Source: Saprospiraceae bacterium (GTDB lineage: Bacteria; Bacteroidota; Bacteroidia; Chitinophagales; Saprospiraceae). Taken from it: a stretch of 64,000 nucleotides of DNA. Below are positions 46,380 through 54,699 of the stretch, piece by piece (the first letter of the stretch is position 1; each line of letters opens with the position of its first letter). The notes beneath the pieces were generated by a model. The model was not told the DNA's origin. It did no database searches and worked only from the letters and a program-made list of their open reading frames with translations. The stretch lies in contig JADJOB010000002.1 of assembly GCA_016714025.1 (NCBI GenBank), positions 2,264,001 through 2,328,000 on the forward strand, written 5' to 3'. The translations under genes were made by a program, and so were the position numbers.

Positions 46380-46678
46380 GTGAAATGGCCATTGAACCCG
46401 GAGAAGAACTATTGTGGAAATATGCAAAAAGTCAATGCACAGAAGCAGAAAAAGTTTACATCGAAGCCTGGTTGGTAGCTGATCCTGAAAATTTTAAAAA
46501 ATTTCAACGTATTCAATTATATACAAACGCTATGAGTCAAAATGAAACCAATCCAACCAATCCAGAGCAACCACAAGATGAAGGAAAATCAAGTTATCAG
46601 AATTATTTAATGGCGATTATCATTCTATTGATTGTATTTGTATTGTTGGGAATTTTCGCAATTTTAAATTCAAAATAA
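46376..46678 (+). CDS. small membrane protein resembling an anti-sigma factor N-terminus
   Basis: Reading from TTG 46376, which overlaps the purM stop, or ATG 46385, the protein is about 100 residues. Residues ~10-40 (LLWKYAKSQCTEAEKVYIEAWLVADPENFKKF) look like the N-terminal helical part of FecR-type anti-sigma factors. A linker and one C-terminal membrane helix (~76-97) follow, but the periplasmic FecR domain is absent. No sigma factor gene is adjacent. Function is unknown. Confidence 0.65.
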   Translation: MSEMAIEPGEELLWKYAKSQCTEAEKVYIEAWLVADPENFKKFQRIQLYTNAMSQNETNPTNPEQPQDEGKSSYQNYLMAIIILLIVFVLLGIFAILNSK

Positions 46679-48013
46679 TTTACCGGCATTTCCTGTATAA
46701 CTTTCAGGTCTCAAGGCTTTCAATTCTGTTTTTATTGAATCAGTTACATCCAATTGATCAATAAAATTGTGTAGATCTGTTTTAGTTAGTTTCTGTTTGC
46801 CCCTTGTCAGCGTTTTGAGTGCTTCATAAGGATTTTTGTAGGATTCTCTTCTCAAAATAGTTTGTATGGCTTCTGCCAGGATTACCCAATTATCATTTAA
46901 TTCTTCTGATAAAATAGATTCATTCAATACAAGTTTATGGATGCCTTTTTGCAAGGAGTCAATAGCAATATATGTATGAGCAATAGGTACTCCAATATTG
47001 CGCAAAACGGTGCTGTCTGTAAGATCTCGTTGCAATCTGGAAACGGGCAGTTTCTCTGCAAGATGGGATGCCAGGGCAGTTGAAACGCCTAAATTCCCTT
47101 CAGCATTTTCGAAATCAATAGGATTTACTTTATGTGGCATTGCAGAAGATCCTATTTCTCCTTCTATGGTTTTTTGCCCAAAAAAGTCCATTGAAATATA
47201 TAACCAGATATCCCTTGAAAAATCAAGGAGAATTGAATTGATTCGAATCAATAACTGCATCCATTCAGCAAGCTCATCATAATGGGCTATTTGTGTTGTG
47301 TGCAGTTGGCGCTTTAATTTTAATTGTTCGCTTAAAAAAAGATCAGCCCATTTAGCCCAGTCAATTGAAGGGAACGCTGCAATGTGGGCATTGAAATTAC
47401 CAGTGGCGCCACCAAATTTACCGGAATATTCAAATTGTGAAAGTGTATTAATTTGTTTAGAAAGTCGTTCAGAAAAAACCTTTAGTTCCTTTCCGACCGT
47501 TGTTGGACTTGCAGCCTGTCCATGGGTCCTTGCAAGCATCGGTACTTGTTTCCATGCTTCTGCGATTGCTTCCAAACTACTTTTTAAACTGTTTAATTTT
47601 TCGAGAAAAAACCGTTCAGTAAAGTCACGAAGGGACATTGGAATGGCTGTATTGTTGATATCCTGTGAAGTCAATCCAAAATGAATCAATTCAATATGTG
47701 ATGTAAGTCCAAATGATTCACATGCATCTTTAATAAAATACTCAACTGCTTTTACATCATGATTAGTAGTTGTTTCAATTTTTTTAATTTGAGCAGCTTG
47801 TTCTAATGTAAAATCATGATATAAGGATCTTAGTTGGATGCATTGATCAGATGTTAATTTATATTTTAAATCGAGCGTTGAACTCAAGTGAATGAAATAT
47901 TCTATTTCAACCAATACCCGATATCGAATCAAAGCATATTCAGAAAAATACCCAACAAGATCTTTGATCTTGTTTTCATATCGACCATCCAAAGGAGAAA
48001 TAGCTTGAAGCAT
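46670..48013 (-). CDS. purB: adenylosuccinate lyase
   Basis: PurB acts twice in purine synthesis, releasing fumarate from SAICAR and adenylosuccinate. The fumarase/aspartase superfamily signature GSSAMPHKVNPIDFENAEGN is near residue 288, with THGQAASPTTVGKE and the catalytic-His region TTNHDVKAVEYFI before it. At 447 residues it is normal. It faces purM and the small membrane-protein gene convergently, with a 9-base overlap. Confidence 0.97.
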   Translation of the reverse strand: MLQAISPLDGRYENKIKDLVGYFSEYALIRYRVLVEIEYFIHLSSTLDLKYKLTSDQCIQLRSLYHDFTLEQAAQIKKIETTTNHDVKAVEYFIKDACESFGLTSHIELIHFGLTSQDINNTAIPMSLRDFTERFFLEKLNSLKSSLEAIAEAWKQVPMLARTHGQAASPTTVGKELKVFSERLSKQINTLSQFEYSGKFGGATGNFNAHIAAFPSIDWAKWADLFLSEQLKLKRQLHTTQIAHYDELAEWMQLLIRINSILLDFSRDIWLYISMDFFGQKTIEGEIGSSAMPHKVNPIDFENAEGNLGVSTALASHLAEKLPVSRLQRDLTDSTVLRNIGVPIAHTYIAIDSLQKGIHKLVLNESILSEELNDNWVILAEAIQTILRRESYKNPYEALKTLTRGKQKLTKTDLHNFIDQLDVTDSIKTELKALRPESYTGNAGKLF

Positions 48014-48023
48014 TTACTATATT

Positions 48024-48722
48024 TTAATTTGTTTTGGGTATGAAATACTTACGACTTAACCAATATATAAATACAATGTGTAAAAACCCAAATACTTCAA
48101 ATCCTATTAAATGCATAGGATATGGGTGTAAAATTAATGGGTTATTGGCTTTTGGAGCCTCCATTAAATAAATGTAATTGGAATTAAACAACAAGTTAAG
48201 ACAATAAACCACTAATAAAACCAGATTTCCAAAGCAAAATACACGAAGCCAGGAGCGATCTCTGGGTTTCATATTTAATACGATTATCGCATAAAGGGGC
48301 ACAAATATGATGGCACTATGGCTGAAATAATAATCTAAAAAGAAATAGTCCGAATAACCATGAGTTAACTCTGGAGTAATCAAGCTCTGCAAAGCTCCGG
48401 CGAGCCCTAACATCAAGATAAACTCGAACAAGAAATAATTGGGTTTTATTAATACAATTATCAGTGAAACATAGGAGATATTACATAAATGCAAGGGCAG
48501 TGAATCTTGGACTGTAAATTGGCCCATTTGAAAGATATATGCAAACAAATAGACTTCCCTGATTATAAAAATGCCGGCCAGGAAATACCTGTATTTTTCT
48601 TCAAATCCATTCTGCTTTGCGTACATTCCGGCCCATAAAAGCAAGCCGTAAACAATTAGACTAAACAACAATCCCCAAAACCATTGTGTAGATAGGACGG
48701 GTACAATGTAATGTTCATGCAT
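48024..48722 (-). CDS. TIGR02206-family (YwaF-like) integral membrane protein
   Basis: This 232-residue protein has about seven hydrophobic spans. The family pattern is visible in SLPLHLCNISYV after the third span, the DYYFSHSAIIFVPLYAI segment and the LHPYPMHLIGFEVFGFLHIVFIYW end. The biological role of TIGR02206 proteins is unknown. It lies 10 bases upstream of purB and 11 bases downstream of miaE on the same strand, so a common transcript is likely. Confidence 0.82.
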   Translation of the reverse strand: MHEHYIVPVLSTQWFWGLLFSLIVYGLLLWAGMYAKQNGFEEKYRYFLAGIFIIREVYLFAYIFQMGQFTVQDSLPLHLCNISYVSLIIVLIKPNYFLFEFILMLGLAGALQSLITPELTHGYSDYFFLDYYFSHSAIIFVPLYAIIVLNMKPRDRSWLRVFCFGNLVLLVVYCLNLLFNSNYIYLMEAPKANNPLILHPYPMHLIGFEVFGFLHIVFIYWLSRKYFIPKTN

Positions 48723-48733
48723 TTATGTGTAAT

Positions 48734-49318
48734 TTAATGTAATGCAGCACGAATTTCTAAATTTCGGATCACTTCTGACTCAATATCCGTCCAACGATCA
48801 AGCCATAAATACACGGTATCCTCCGGGAAGTAATTTAAAGCCATCTTGACGTATATATGTCCATGCTTTGCTTCAGAAGTCCAAAGCATTTTGTAAAATT
48901 TTTTAAGATCTTCATCTTCAAGTTGTTCAGCAATTAAACGGAAACGCTCAGCACCTCGGGTTTCTGCAACGGAAGCGATCAGTAAACGATCTAAAAATCG
49001 TTCTTCAAGTCCAGTTCGTGTGTTTCTTAATAATTCGGATATATACGGGTCTTTGGCCATTCCGCTCGGTAATTGAATCCCTCTTTGCTGCATGAGTTCA
49101 TAGACCATTTTAAAATGCTCCAATTCTTCCAGGGCTGTTTCAATCAATTCGGGAATTATTTCCGTTCGATTTGGATATTTGGCAACAAAACTTAGCGCCA
49201 TAGCCGAAGCTTTGCGTTCACAATCAGCATGATCGATTAAAAATGAATTAAAATCAGCTAGAACAGCTTCAAGCCAAGACCTGGGACTTGGAAAGCGGAT
49301 ATCAAGATTTAACTTCAA
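48734..49318 (-). CDS. miaE: tRNA-(ms2io6A37) hydroxylase
   Basis: MiaE is a diiron monooxygenase that hydroxylates ms2i6A at tRNA position 37. The ferritin-like helices carry the iron ligands: EELEHF, then ERFLDRLLIASVAETRGAERF and SEAKHGHIY. At 194 residues it fits the family. The start is TTG at 49318, with the preceding small ORF ending at 49321, so translation may be coupled. The MiaB enzyme that makes the substrate is not in the window. Confidence 0.92.
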   Translation of the reverse strand: MKLNLDIRFPSPRSWLEAVLADFNSFLIDHADCERKASAMALSFVAKYPNRTEIIPELIETALEELEHFKMVYELMQQRGIQLPSGMAKDPYISELLRNTRTGLEERFLDRLLIASVAETRGAERFRLIAEQLEDEDLKKFYKMLWTSEAKHGHIYVKMALNYFPEDTVYLWLDRWTDIESEVIRNLEIRAALH

Positions 49319-49320
49319 AA

Positions 49321-49446
49321 TTAACTGGCACTAAACATCCAATACATCAACAACATGAGGATGACTGCAACGACAATTAACACATAAAAAAATTTGCGTT
49401 CTCCATGTGAGCTGCCTGATTTTGAAGTGCGTTGGTTTTTTGACAT
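49321..49446 (-). CDS. 41-residue single-span membrane peptide upstream of miaE
   Basis: From ATG 49446 to TAA 49321 the frame encodes a basic/polar N-terminus (MSKNQRTSKSGSSHGERK) and one long hydrophobic helix (FFYVLIVVAVILMLLMYWMF). It ends two bases before the miaE start codon, and an exact TAATTTTG promoter element lies 20 bases before its ATG, supporting real expression. No family is recognised. Confidence 0.55.
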   Translation of the reverse strand: MSKNQRTSKSGSSHGERKFFYVLIVVAVILMLLMYWMFSAS

Positions 49447-49466
49447 ATTTTTTATGTTGATTCGCT

Positions 49467-49474
49467 CAAAATTA
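49467..49474 (-). promoter_or_regulatory. Bacteroidota -7 element of the 41-residue peptide/miaE transcript
   Basis: The minus strand reads TAATTTTG, an exact match, 20 bases before the ATG at 49446. Confidence 0.55.
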
Positions 49475-49523
49475 AATAATCTAATTTAATTATAGGATAT
49501 AATGATTCAATAAATGCTTTCTT

Positions 49524-50804
49524 TTAAGTGTGCTGTCTTAAAAAATCTATAATTCGCTCATCAGATCGGATGTCCTGCCATCGTAATTTTTGTTTTAATT
49601 GAATGCCTTGCAGGCTTTTACATCTGCTAAAAGCTACATAGGCTTGCCCAAATTCAAAAGCGCCTGATCCCATTTCAATTGCAATGTTTTCAAATGTTTT
49701 GCCTTGGCTTTTGTGAATGGTGATTGCCCAGGCAAGTTTTATTGGAAATTGAATAAAATGACCAACAACTTCAGTTTCCAGGTCCTTGTTTTTTCCCGGA
49801 GAAAGCTTGTATTTAATTATTTCCCATGTAAATGCTTCCAGTTCAATTCGTTTGTTCTCAATGTCTATTTCAATTGAGTTTTCATTTAATCTACGCACAA
49901 CTCCCAAACTCCCGTTGACAAAACGTTTGGATGGATCATTTCTGGTAAAAACCACCTGTGCTCCAATTTTTAATATCAATTGTTCTTCGCCGGGATATTG
50001 ATTTAATTGCACTTGGCCATTTATTTTGGCCTTATAAATTTTAGGAACATCATCTAATGCCTGCAACCGTTCCATATTAATTCGGTTTGCAGAAGCATTG
50101 GTTGTGCACAAGTGGATTTGTAAGAGGTCCGGTTCATCCTTTGGCATGCAACAAATTTCGTTGATTTCTTCAAGTTCATCAGCATCCAGATCATTCATTC
50201 GGATCTTTTCCAATAATTTAATAAAGTAAGGATCCGATTGTCGGTAAATGCGATTCAGTTCAATCAATTCAAATGATTCAATCAAATTAAAGACCTTGGC
50301 TGAGAAAAAATAGGGACTTGCATATTCTTTCTGGAAATATTCTTTTTCAAAACTGGTACTAATCACAGGAGGTAATTGAAACAAATCACCACACCATAAC
50401 ATGGCTTTTCCGCCAAATGGTTTTCTAACTCCAGTCGAAAGTTGAAGCAATTGGTCAATATGGTCCAACAGTTCTGCGCGAACCATTGAAATTTCATCTA
50501 TAAAAATTAAATCGATCTGTTCAACAAACTTTTTAGGAAGGATTTTATAATCTGCTTGACGAATCCATCCTGGGGGAAATTTAAAAAAGCTATGGATGGT
50601 CTGTCCTTTAATTTGAACAGCAGCTACTCCGGTAGGAGCAAGGTAAATGACTTTTTTTGCATTCAATTTTTTAAATAACTGAATCAAACTGGATTTACCA
50701 GTTCCAGCTCTTCCGGTTAGAAACAAACAGCCTTGCAGTGAATCCAACTGATCCAAAACATAATGATGTTCTGAATTCAGTTGAAATATAAACGAATCAT
50801 CCAT
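49524..50804 (-). CDS. Pif1/RecD-like superfamily 1 DNA helicase
   Basis: The helicase core is complete: Walker A GRAGTGKSS (residues 31-39), motif Ia APTGVAAVQIKGQTIHSFF, Walker B IDEISMVRAELLD, the GDLFQLPPV motif III, motif V AITIHKSQGKTFE and motif VI YVAFSRC. That order, particularly the Pif1 signature around GDxxQLPPV, marks a Pif1-family 5'-3' helicase. At 426 residues it is a minimal form. It begins 11 bases after the secreted nuclease gene on the same strand, an unexpected pairing. Confidence 0.9.
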   Translation of the reverse strand: MDDSFIFQLNSEHHYVLDQLDSLQGCLFLTGRAGTGKSSLIQLFKKLNAKKVIYLAPTGVAAVQIKGQTIHSFFKFPPGWIRQADYKILPKKFVEQIDLIFIDEISMVRAELLDHIDQLLQLSTGVRKPFGGKAMLWCGDLFQLPPVISTSFEKEYFQKEYASPYFFSAKVFNLIESFELIELNRIYRQSDPYFIKLLEKIRMNDLDADELEEINEICCMPKDEPDLLQIHLCTTNASANRINMERLQALDDVPKIYKAKINGQVQLNQYPGEEQLILKIGAQVVFTRNDPSKRFVNGSLGVVRRLNENSIEIDIENKRIELEAFTWEIIKYKLSPGKNKDLETEVVGHFIQFPIKLAWAITIHKSQGKTFENIAIEMGSGAFEFGQAYVAFSRCKSLQGIQLKQKLRWQDIRSDERIIDFLRQHT

Positions 50805-50815
50805 TCACACCCGCT

Positions 50816-51847
50816 TTACCTATCAAAATAACAGATAACAGGAAAATGATCACTAAATCCACCTATATATTGATTTCCTGAAAAGGTTCGTTTAGGGTAA
50901 TTGCGAAAATGCCCATTCTTTTCAAGCATAAATGCTCTTCTGAATATTAAGTGATCTGTGAAATGATAACTTTGATTGGATTTATTTAGCAGTGAACCAG
51001 CAAGAATCATTTGATCAAAAAGATTCCAGCTATCTTCATAAGCAGTAGAACCTTCTCCATTTTTATAATTAGCATAAAATGGGTTAAAATAAGTTATACT
51101 TCTTGATTGATTGATTTGCGTTTCTGTCTCTAGTCCTTTCATTAAACTGATATCATCCGGGTTGTCGTTGAGATCTCCCATAATGATTATTCCAGCTGTA
51201 GGATCTATTTGCAGGATAGAATCCGCCAAATGTTTGTTTAACTTAGCTGCAATAACGCGATAGGGTGTTGTTAATACTTCACCACCTCTCCGGGAAGGCC
51301 AATGATTGACAAATACATATAGCATCTGGGTACCAAGTTTGCCTTTAACCATTAAAATATCACGGGTCAATCTGGGACTGCTGTCTCTTTCAAATAGAGG
51401 TATTTTAATTGATTTGGACTGGAGGACGGTAAAGTAGTCCGCACGATATAAAAGTCCGACATCAACGCCTCTGGGATCATTGGAATTATGATGCACTATC
51501 TTATAATAGCTTGAATTTATTTGTTTGTTTTGTACTAAATCTTCTAAAACAGTTTTGTTTTCAATTTCACAAACCCCGATCATAATCAATGGGACTTGTT
51601 TGCGAGCTGTTTCCATAGCATGAATGACCCGTGCCATTTTTCCGATTTTGTCCTGGTATTTTTCTGGCGTCCAGTTTTTTAATCCATTGGGTGTAAATTC
51701 TTCATCTATTGTAAGACTGTCATCGGAAACATCAAAAAGGTTTTCTAAATTATAGAATCCGATGCCAATCTGTTGCCCAAATAGGTCGGAAAAAGGGAAG
51801 CACCAAAACAGAAAAAAGAGCGTACAGTAAAAGTATCGAAATATCAT
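50816..51847 (-). CDS. exported endonuclease/exonuclease/phosphatase-family protein
   Basis: After a signal peptide (hydrophobic stretch, cleavage near LFGQQ at ~25) the EEP fold is complete: YNLENLFD, VCEIEN (metal-binding Glu), NDPRGVDVGLLYR, VNHWPSRRGG, IIMGDLNDNPDD and the terminal GFSDHFPVICYF with the catalytic SDH. Such secreted members cleave DNA, RNA or phosphate esters. ATG 51847 is chosen over 51892. It is divergent from the TonB receptor with 65 bases between starts, suggesting shared control. Confidence 0.9.
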   Translation of the reverse strand: MIFRYFYCTLFFLFWCFPFSDLFGQQIGIGFYNLENLFDVSDDSLTIDEEFTPNGLKNWTPEKYQDKIGKMARVIHAMETARKQVPLIMIGVCEIENKTVLEDLVQNKQINSSYYKIVHHNSNDPRGVDVGLLYRADYFTVLQSKSIKIPLFERDSSPRLTRDILMVKGKLGTQMLYVFVNHWPSRRGGEVLTTPYRVIAAKLNKHLADSILQIDPTAGIIIMGDLNDNPDDISLMKGLETETQINQSRSITYFNPFYANYKNGEGSTAYEDSWNLFDQMILAGSLLNKSNQSYHFTDHLIFRRAFMLEKNGHFRNYPKRTFSGNQYIGGFSDHFPVICYFDR

Positions 51848-51912
51848 GCTAATTTTGTTATTTAAAACCTGAGGTGGTTTATTCTTACACAAAGTAACAA
51901 AAAGCGGAAATA

Positions 51913-54669
51913 ATGCATTCCCAAATAGTGTTCATCAAGTCATATTTAATTGTATTTATTTCCATCCTGCTTGCGGGACCATGTTTTAGTCAAGTATTAA
52001 AGGGGAAAATTGTCAATAATCAAACCCAAGAACCTATAGGGAGCGCAATTATTAGAGATAAAACGACTCAGAAAGATTTTATTTCTGATGAATCCGGGTA
52101 TTTTTCTATAATGCTTGATAATCCTGAGCAGTTGTTGGATTTGGAAATCATCAAAGAAAATTTTGCTTTATTTTCCATAAAATTATTTGCAACAGATTGG
52201 AATACAGACATTCAAGAGTTTTATTTGGTATCAAGTACAGGCAGATTGGCCAATGATCAGGAAACTTCAACCAGTACAAATGATCAGGAAACCGATGAAT
52301 CTGACGTTTATAGCCTTTTGTCATCATCGGATGATCCGATTTTAGAAGCTGCCAGTTTTGACTGGAGTTCATTCCGGTTCCGACTGCGTTCTGTGCAATC
52401 TGTATATGATCAATTTGGTATCAATGGATTTATACTCGGAAATTTAGTAACAGGCTATTCCCAATACAACCTATTGTCAGGTCAAAATTTATTAACCCGT
52501 TATGGGGAGGCTTATCGAAGCTTTAAAGACAATCCTTATGATTTTGGAAGTTCTGGCCTAAGTCAATGGATTGATGCAAATGCCGCAAGTTTCAGAGAAG
52601 GGCTGGTGCTTCGATATTCTGAATCCAATCGGGCATATAGACACAAAATGGATGTCCATTATGTATCGGGTGCACTTAATCACAATTGGTTTTTAGTTGC
52701 TGGGTTAAACCGGCGTTGGGCACAGGAAGCTTATATACCAGGGAGTTATTACGATGCTTGGGGAGCATATCTTGGTGTTTCAAAATACCTTGGAAAGCAT
52801 CATTCACTAAACTTCTTAGCAGTTAACGCACCAGTTGAGCGAGGGAAGGCTAGCCCTGCAACCAAAGAAGTTTATGCCCTGGCTAAGGATAACTATTACA
52901 ATTCCTATTGGGGGCTTCAAGAGGGTGAAATCCGGAACTCTAGATCTGCTAGTTCAAAAATTCCAATGGCCATGTTGAATTATTTGTGGACCCCGAATGA
53001 GTCAATCCAAATTGAATCTGGTGTACTTGGAATAAAAGGAAAGCGCGCTGACAGTCAATTAGATTGGTACAATGCACCAGACCCTAGACCCGATTATTAC
53101 CAAAAATTACCTTCCTATATTGAAGACAGCTTGGTTGGAGAAAGTGTACGGGATGCCTGGGAGCAAAATGTTAATGTACGACAAATTAATTGGACTCGTT
53201 TATATCATTCCAATTATGCAAATTATTCTATTGTTGAAAATGCAAATGGAGTTAATGGAAATACAGTTTCAGGAAACAGAGCAACTTATTGGTTAAATGA
53301 AAGACACGCAGATCCTGAAGAGTTGCAGTTTTTTGCTAAATTGAACTGGAATTTAAAACGCCATCTTTTTAATTTAAAATACCGTTTACGGGCAGGAAGC
53401 CTTGACAATTATTTGGAACTAACGGATTTATTGGGAGCAGATTTCCTTGTCGATGCAGAGGATTTTATAGACAACCCAGATTTTCAGCATCCTGACATTC
53501 GATATTCAAACCACATCATTCACAAAGGAGATGTATATGGGTATCGTTATAAATCTCACCATTCAAATCATTCGATTTTAACGGATTACAATTATTATGG
53601 TAAACGTTTAGATTTTAATGCTGGAATTTCTACCGATTTTAATTCATTCTACCGGGAAGGATTTTTTCAAAACGCAATCAATCTAAATTCTTTGGGTCAA
53701 TCGGATAAAATCAATCAAACGGGGTATGCTGCCAAAACAATGCTTACCTGGAAGATAAATGGTAGAAATTATTTCAGATTGAATTATGCATACCAGAAAT
53801 TGCCCAATCGTTTTGATCAAACATTTGTTAATCCGGAATGGAGCGCAAATGTTTTAAAGGAAACCAATCAAACCAAAGTGCAAACGGCAGATTTAAGCTA
53901 TTTTTATAAAAGCCCCAAAATTAAAATTGAATGCACAGCGTATGCTTTAAATTATAAAGACCAGATTATTAATAAAAACTTCTTTTTGGACGAGCAATTA
54001 GAAGCTGCAGGCAATGTTGATTTAGCGGATGGGGGATTGATTAATGCATTTTATACCAAACTAGACCAAAGGCATTTAGGCATAGAGACATCTCTTGAAT
54101 ATAAAATAGGAAGGGGCTTTGTGATTTCAGGAATTTATACAGTGGGGGATGCAATCTATACATCACGTCCTGAGATGTTATTGTTTGATAAATTTAGCTC
54201 CAGCAATGCGAAGCATATCATTTACTTAAAGAATTTTTATATTCCAGCGAGTGCAATGCAAGCAGGATCTCTTGTTCTTAAGTATAATTTTAAGCGAAAC
54301 GGTTTTGCTACTTTGAGTTTCAATTATTTAAGCGATCAATATCTGGAGCCTAATCCTTTGCGTCGTGTCCCGCAAGCTGTAGCTGATTTGGATCCGGCCA
54401 GCACCCAATTTAATAAAATAATTAACCAGGAAAAACTTCCGGAAGCATTTTACATCAATCTGTTTTTATACAAAGGATTTAAGCTATTTAATCAGGATTT
54501 TGGTTTGACTTGTAGTATCAATAATTTATTAAATAGACAAAATCTGATTTCTGGAGGATTTGAGCAATACCGATTTGATTATGCTGAAAAAAATCCCGAT
54601 AAGTTTCCTTCAAAATATTATTATTTGCAGGGGATTAACTATTTCTGTGGATTGAGTTGGAGATTATAA
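51913..54669 (+). CDS. SusC-like TonB-dependent outer-membrane receptor (DUF5689-associated type)
   Basis: This 918-residue protein has a signal peptide (ending PCFSQ at ~27), a carboxypeptidase-regulatory-like domain (~28-105) and a low-complexity linker (ANDQETSTSTNDQETDES). The plug-like segment ~140-220 starts DDPILEAASFDWSSFRFRLR and contains INGFILGN, but is short and diverged from the standard plug; the remaining ~680 residues are an outer-membrane barrel. Bacteroides relatives with the same DD..AAS.....FR.R signature are encoded beside DUF5689 lipoproteins and EEP nucleases, as here. The substrate is likely nucleic-acid or phosphate related, but this is inference. Confidence 0.87.
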   Translation: MHSQIVFIKSYLIVFISILLAGPCFSQVLKGKIVNNQTQEPIGSAIIRDKTTQKDFISDESGYFSIMLDNPEQLLDLEIIKENFALFSIKLFATDWNTDIQEFYLVSSTGRLANDQETSTSTNDQETDESDVYSLLSSSDDPILEAASFDWSSFRFRLRSVQSVYDQFGINGFILGNLVTGYSQYNLLSGQNLLTRYGEAYRSFKDNPYDFGSSGLSQWIDANAASFREGLVLRYSESNRAYRHKMDVHYVSGALNHNWFLVAGLNRRWAQEAYIPGSYYDAWGAYLGVSKYLGKHHSLNFLAVNAPVERGKASPATKEVYALAKDNYYNSYWGLQEGEIRNSRSASSKIPMAMLNYLWTPNESIQIESGVLGIKGKRADSQLDWYNAPDPRPDYYQKLPSYIEDSLVGESVRDAWEQNVNVRQINWTRLYHSNYANYSIVENANGVNGNTVSGNRATYWLNERHADPEELQFFAKLNWNLKRHLFNLKYRLRAGSLDNYLELTDLLGADFLVDAEDFIDNPDFQHPDIRYSNHIIHKGDVYGYRYKSHHSNHSILTDYNYYGKRLDFNAGISTDFNSFYREGFFQNAINLNSLGQSDKINQTGYAAKTMLTWKINGRNYFRLNYAYQKLPNRFDQTFVNPEWSANVLKETNQTKVQTADLSYFYKSPKIKIECTAYALNYKDQIINKNFFLDEQLEAAGNVDLADGGLINAFYTKLDQRHLGIETSLEYKIGRGFVISGIYTVGDAIYTSRPEMLLFDKFSSSNAKHIIYLKNFYIPASAMQAGSLVLKYNFKRNGFATLSFNYLSDQYLEPNPLRRVPQAVADLDPASTQFNKIINQEKLPEAFYINLFLYKGFKLFNQDFGLTCSINNLLNRQNLISGGFEQYRFDYAEKNPDKFPSKYYYLQGINYFCGLSWRL

Positions 54670-54699
54670 TTTAAAATGAATTTAATTAAACTTGAAAAT

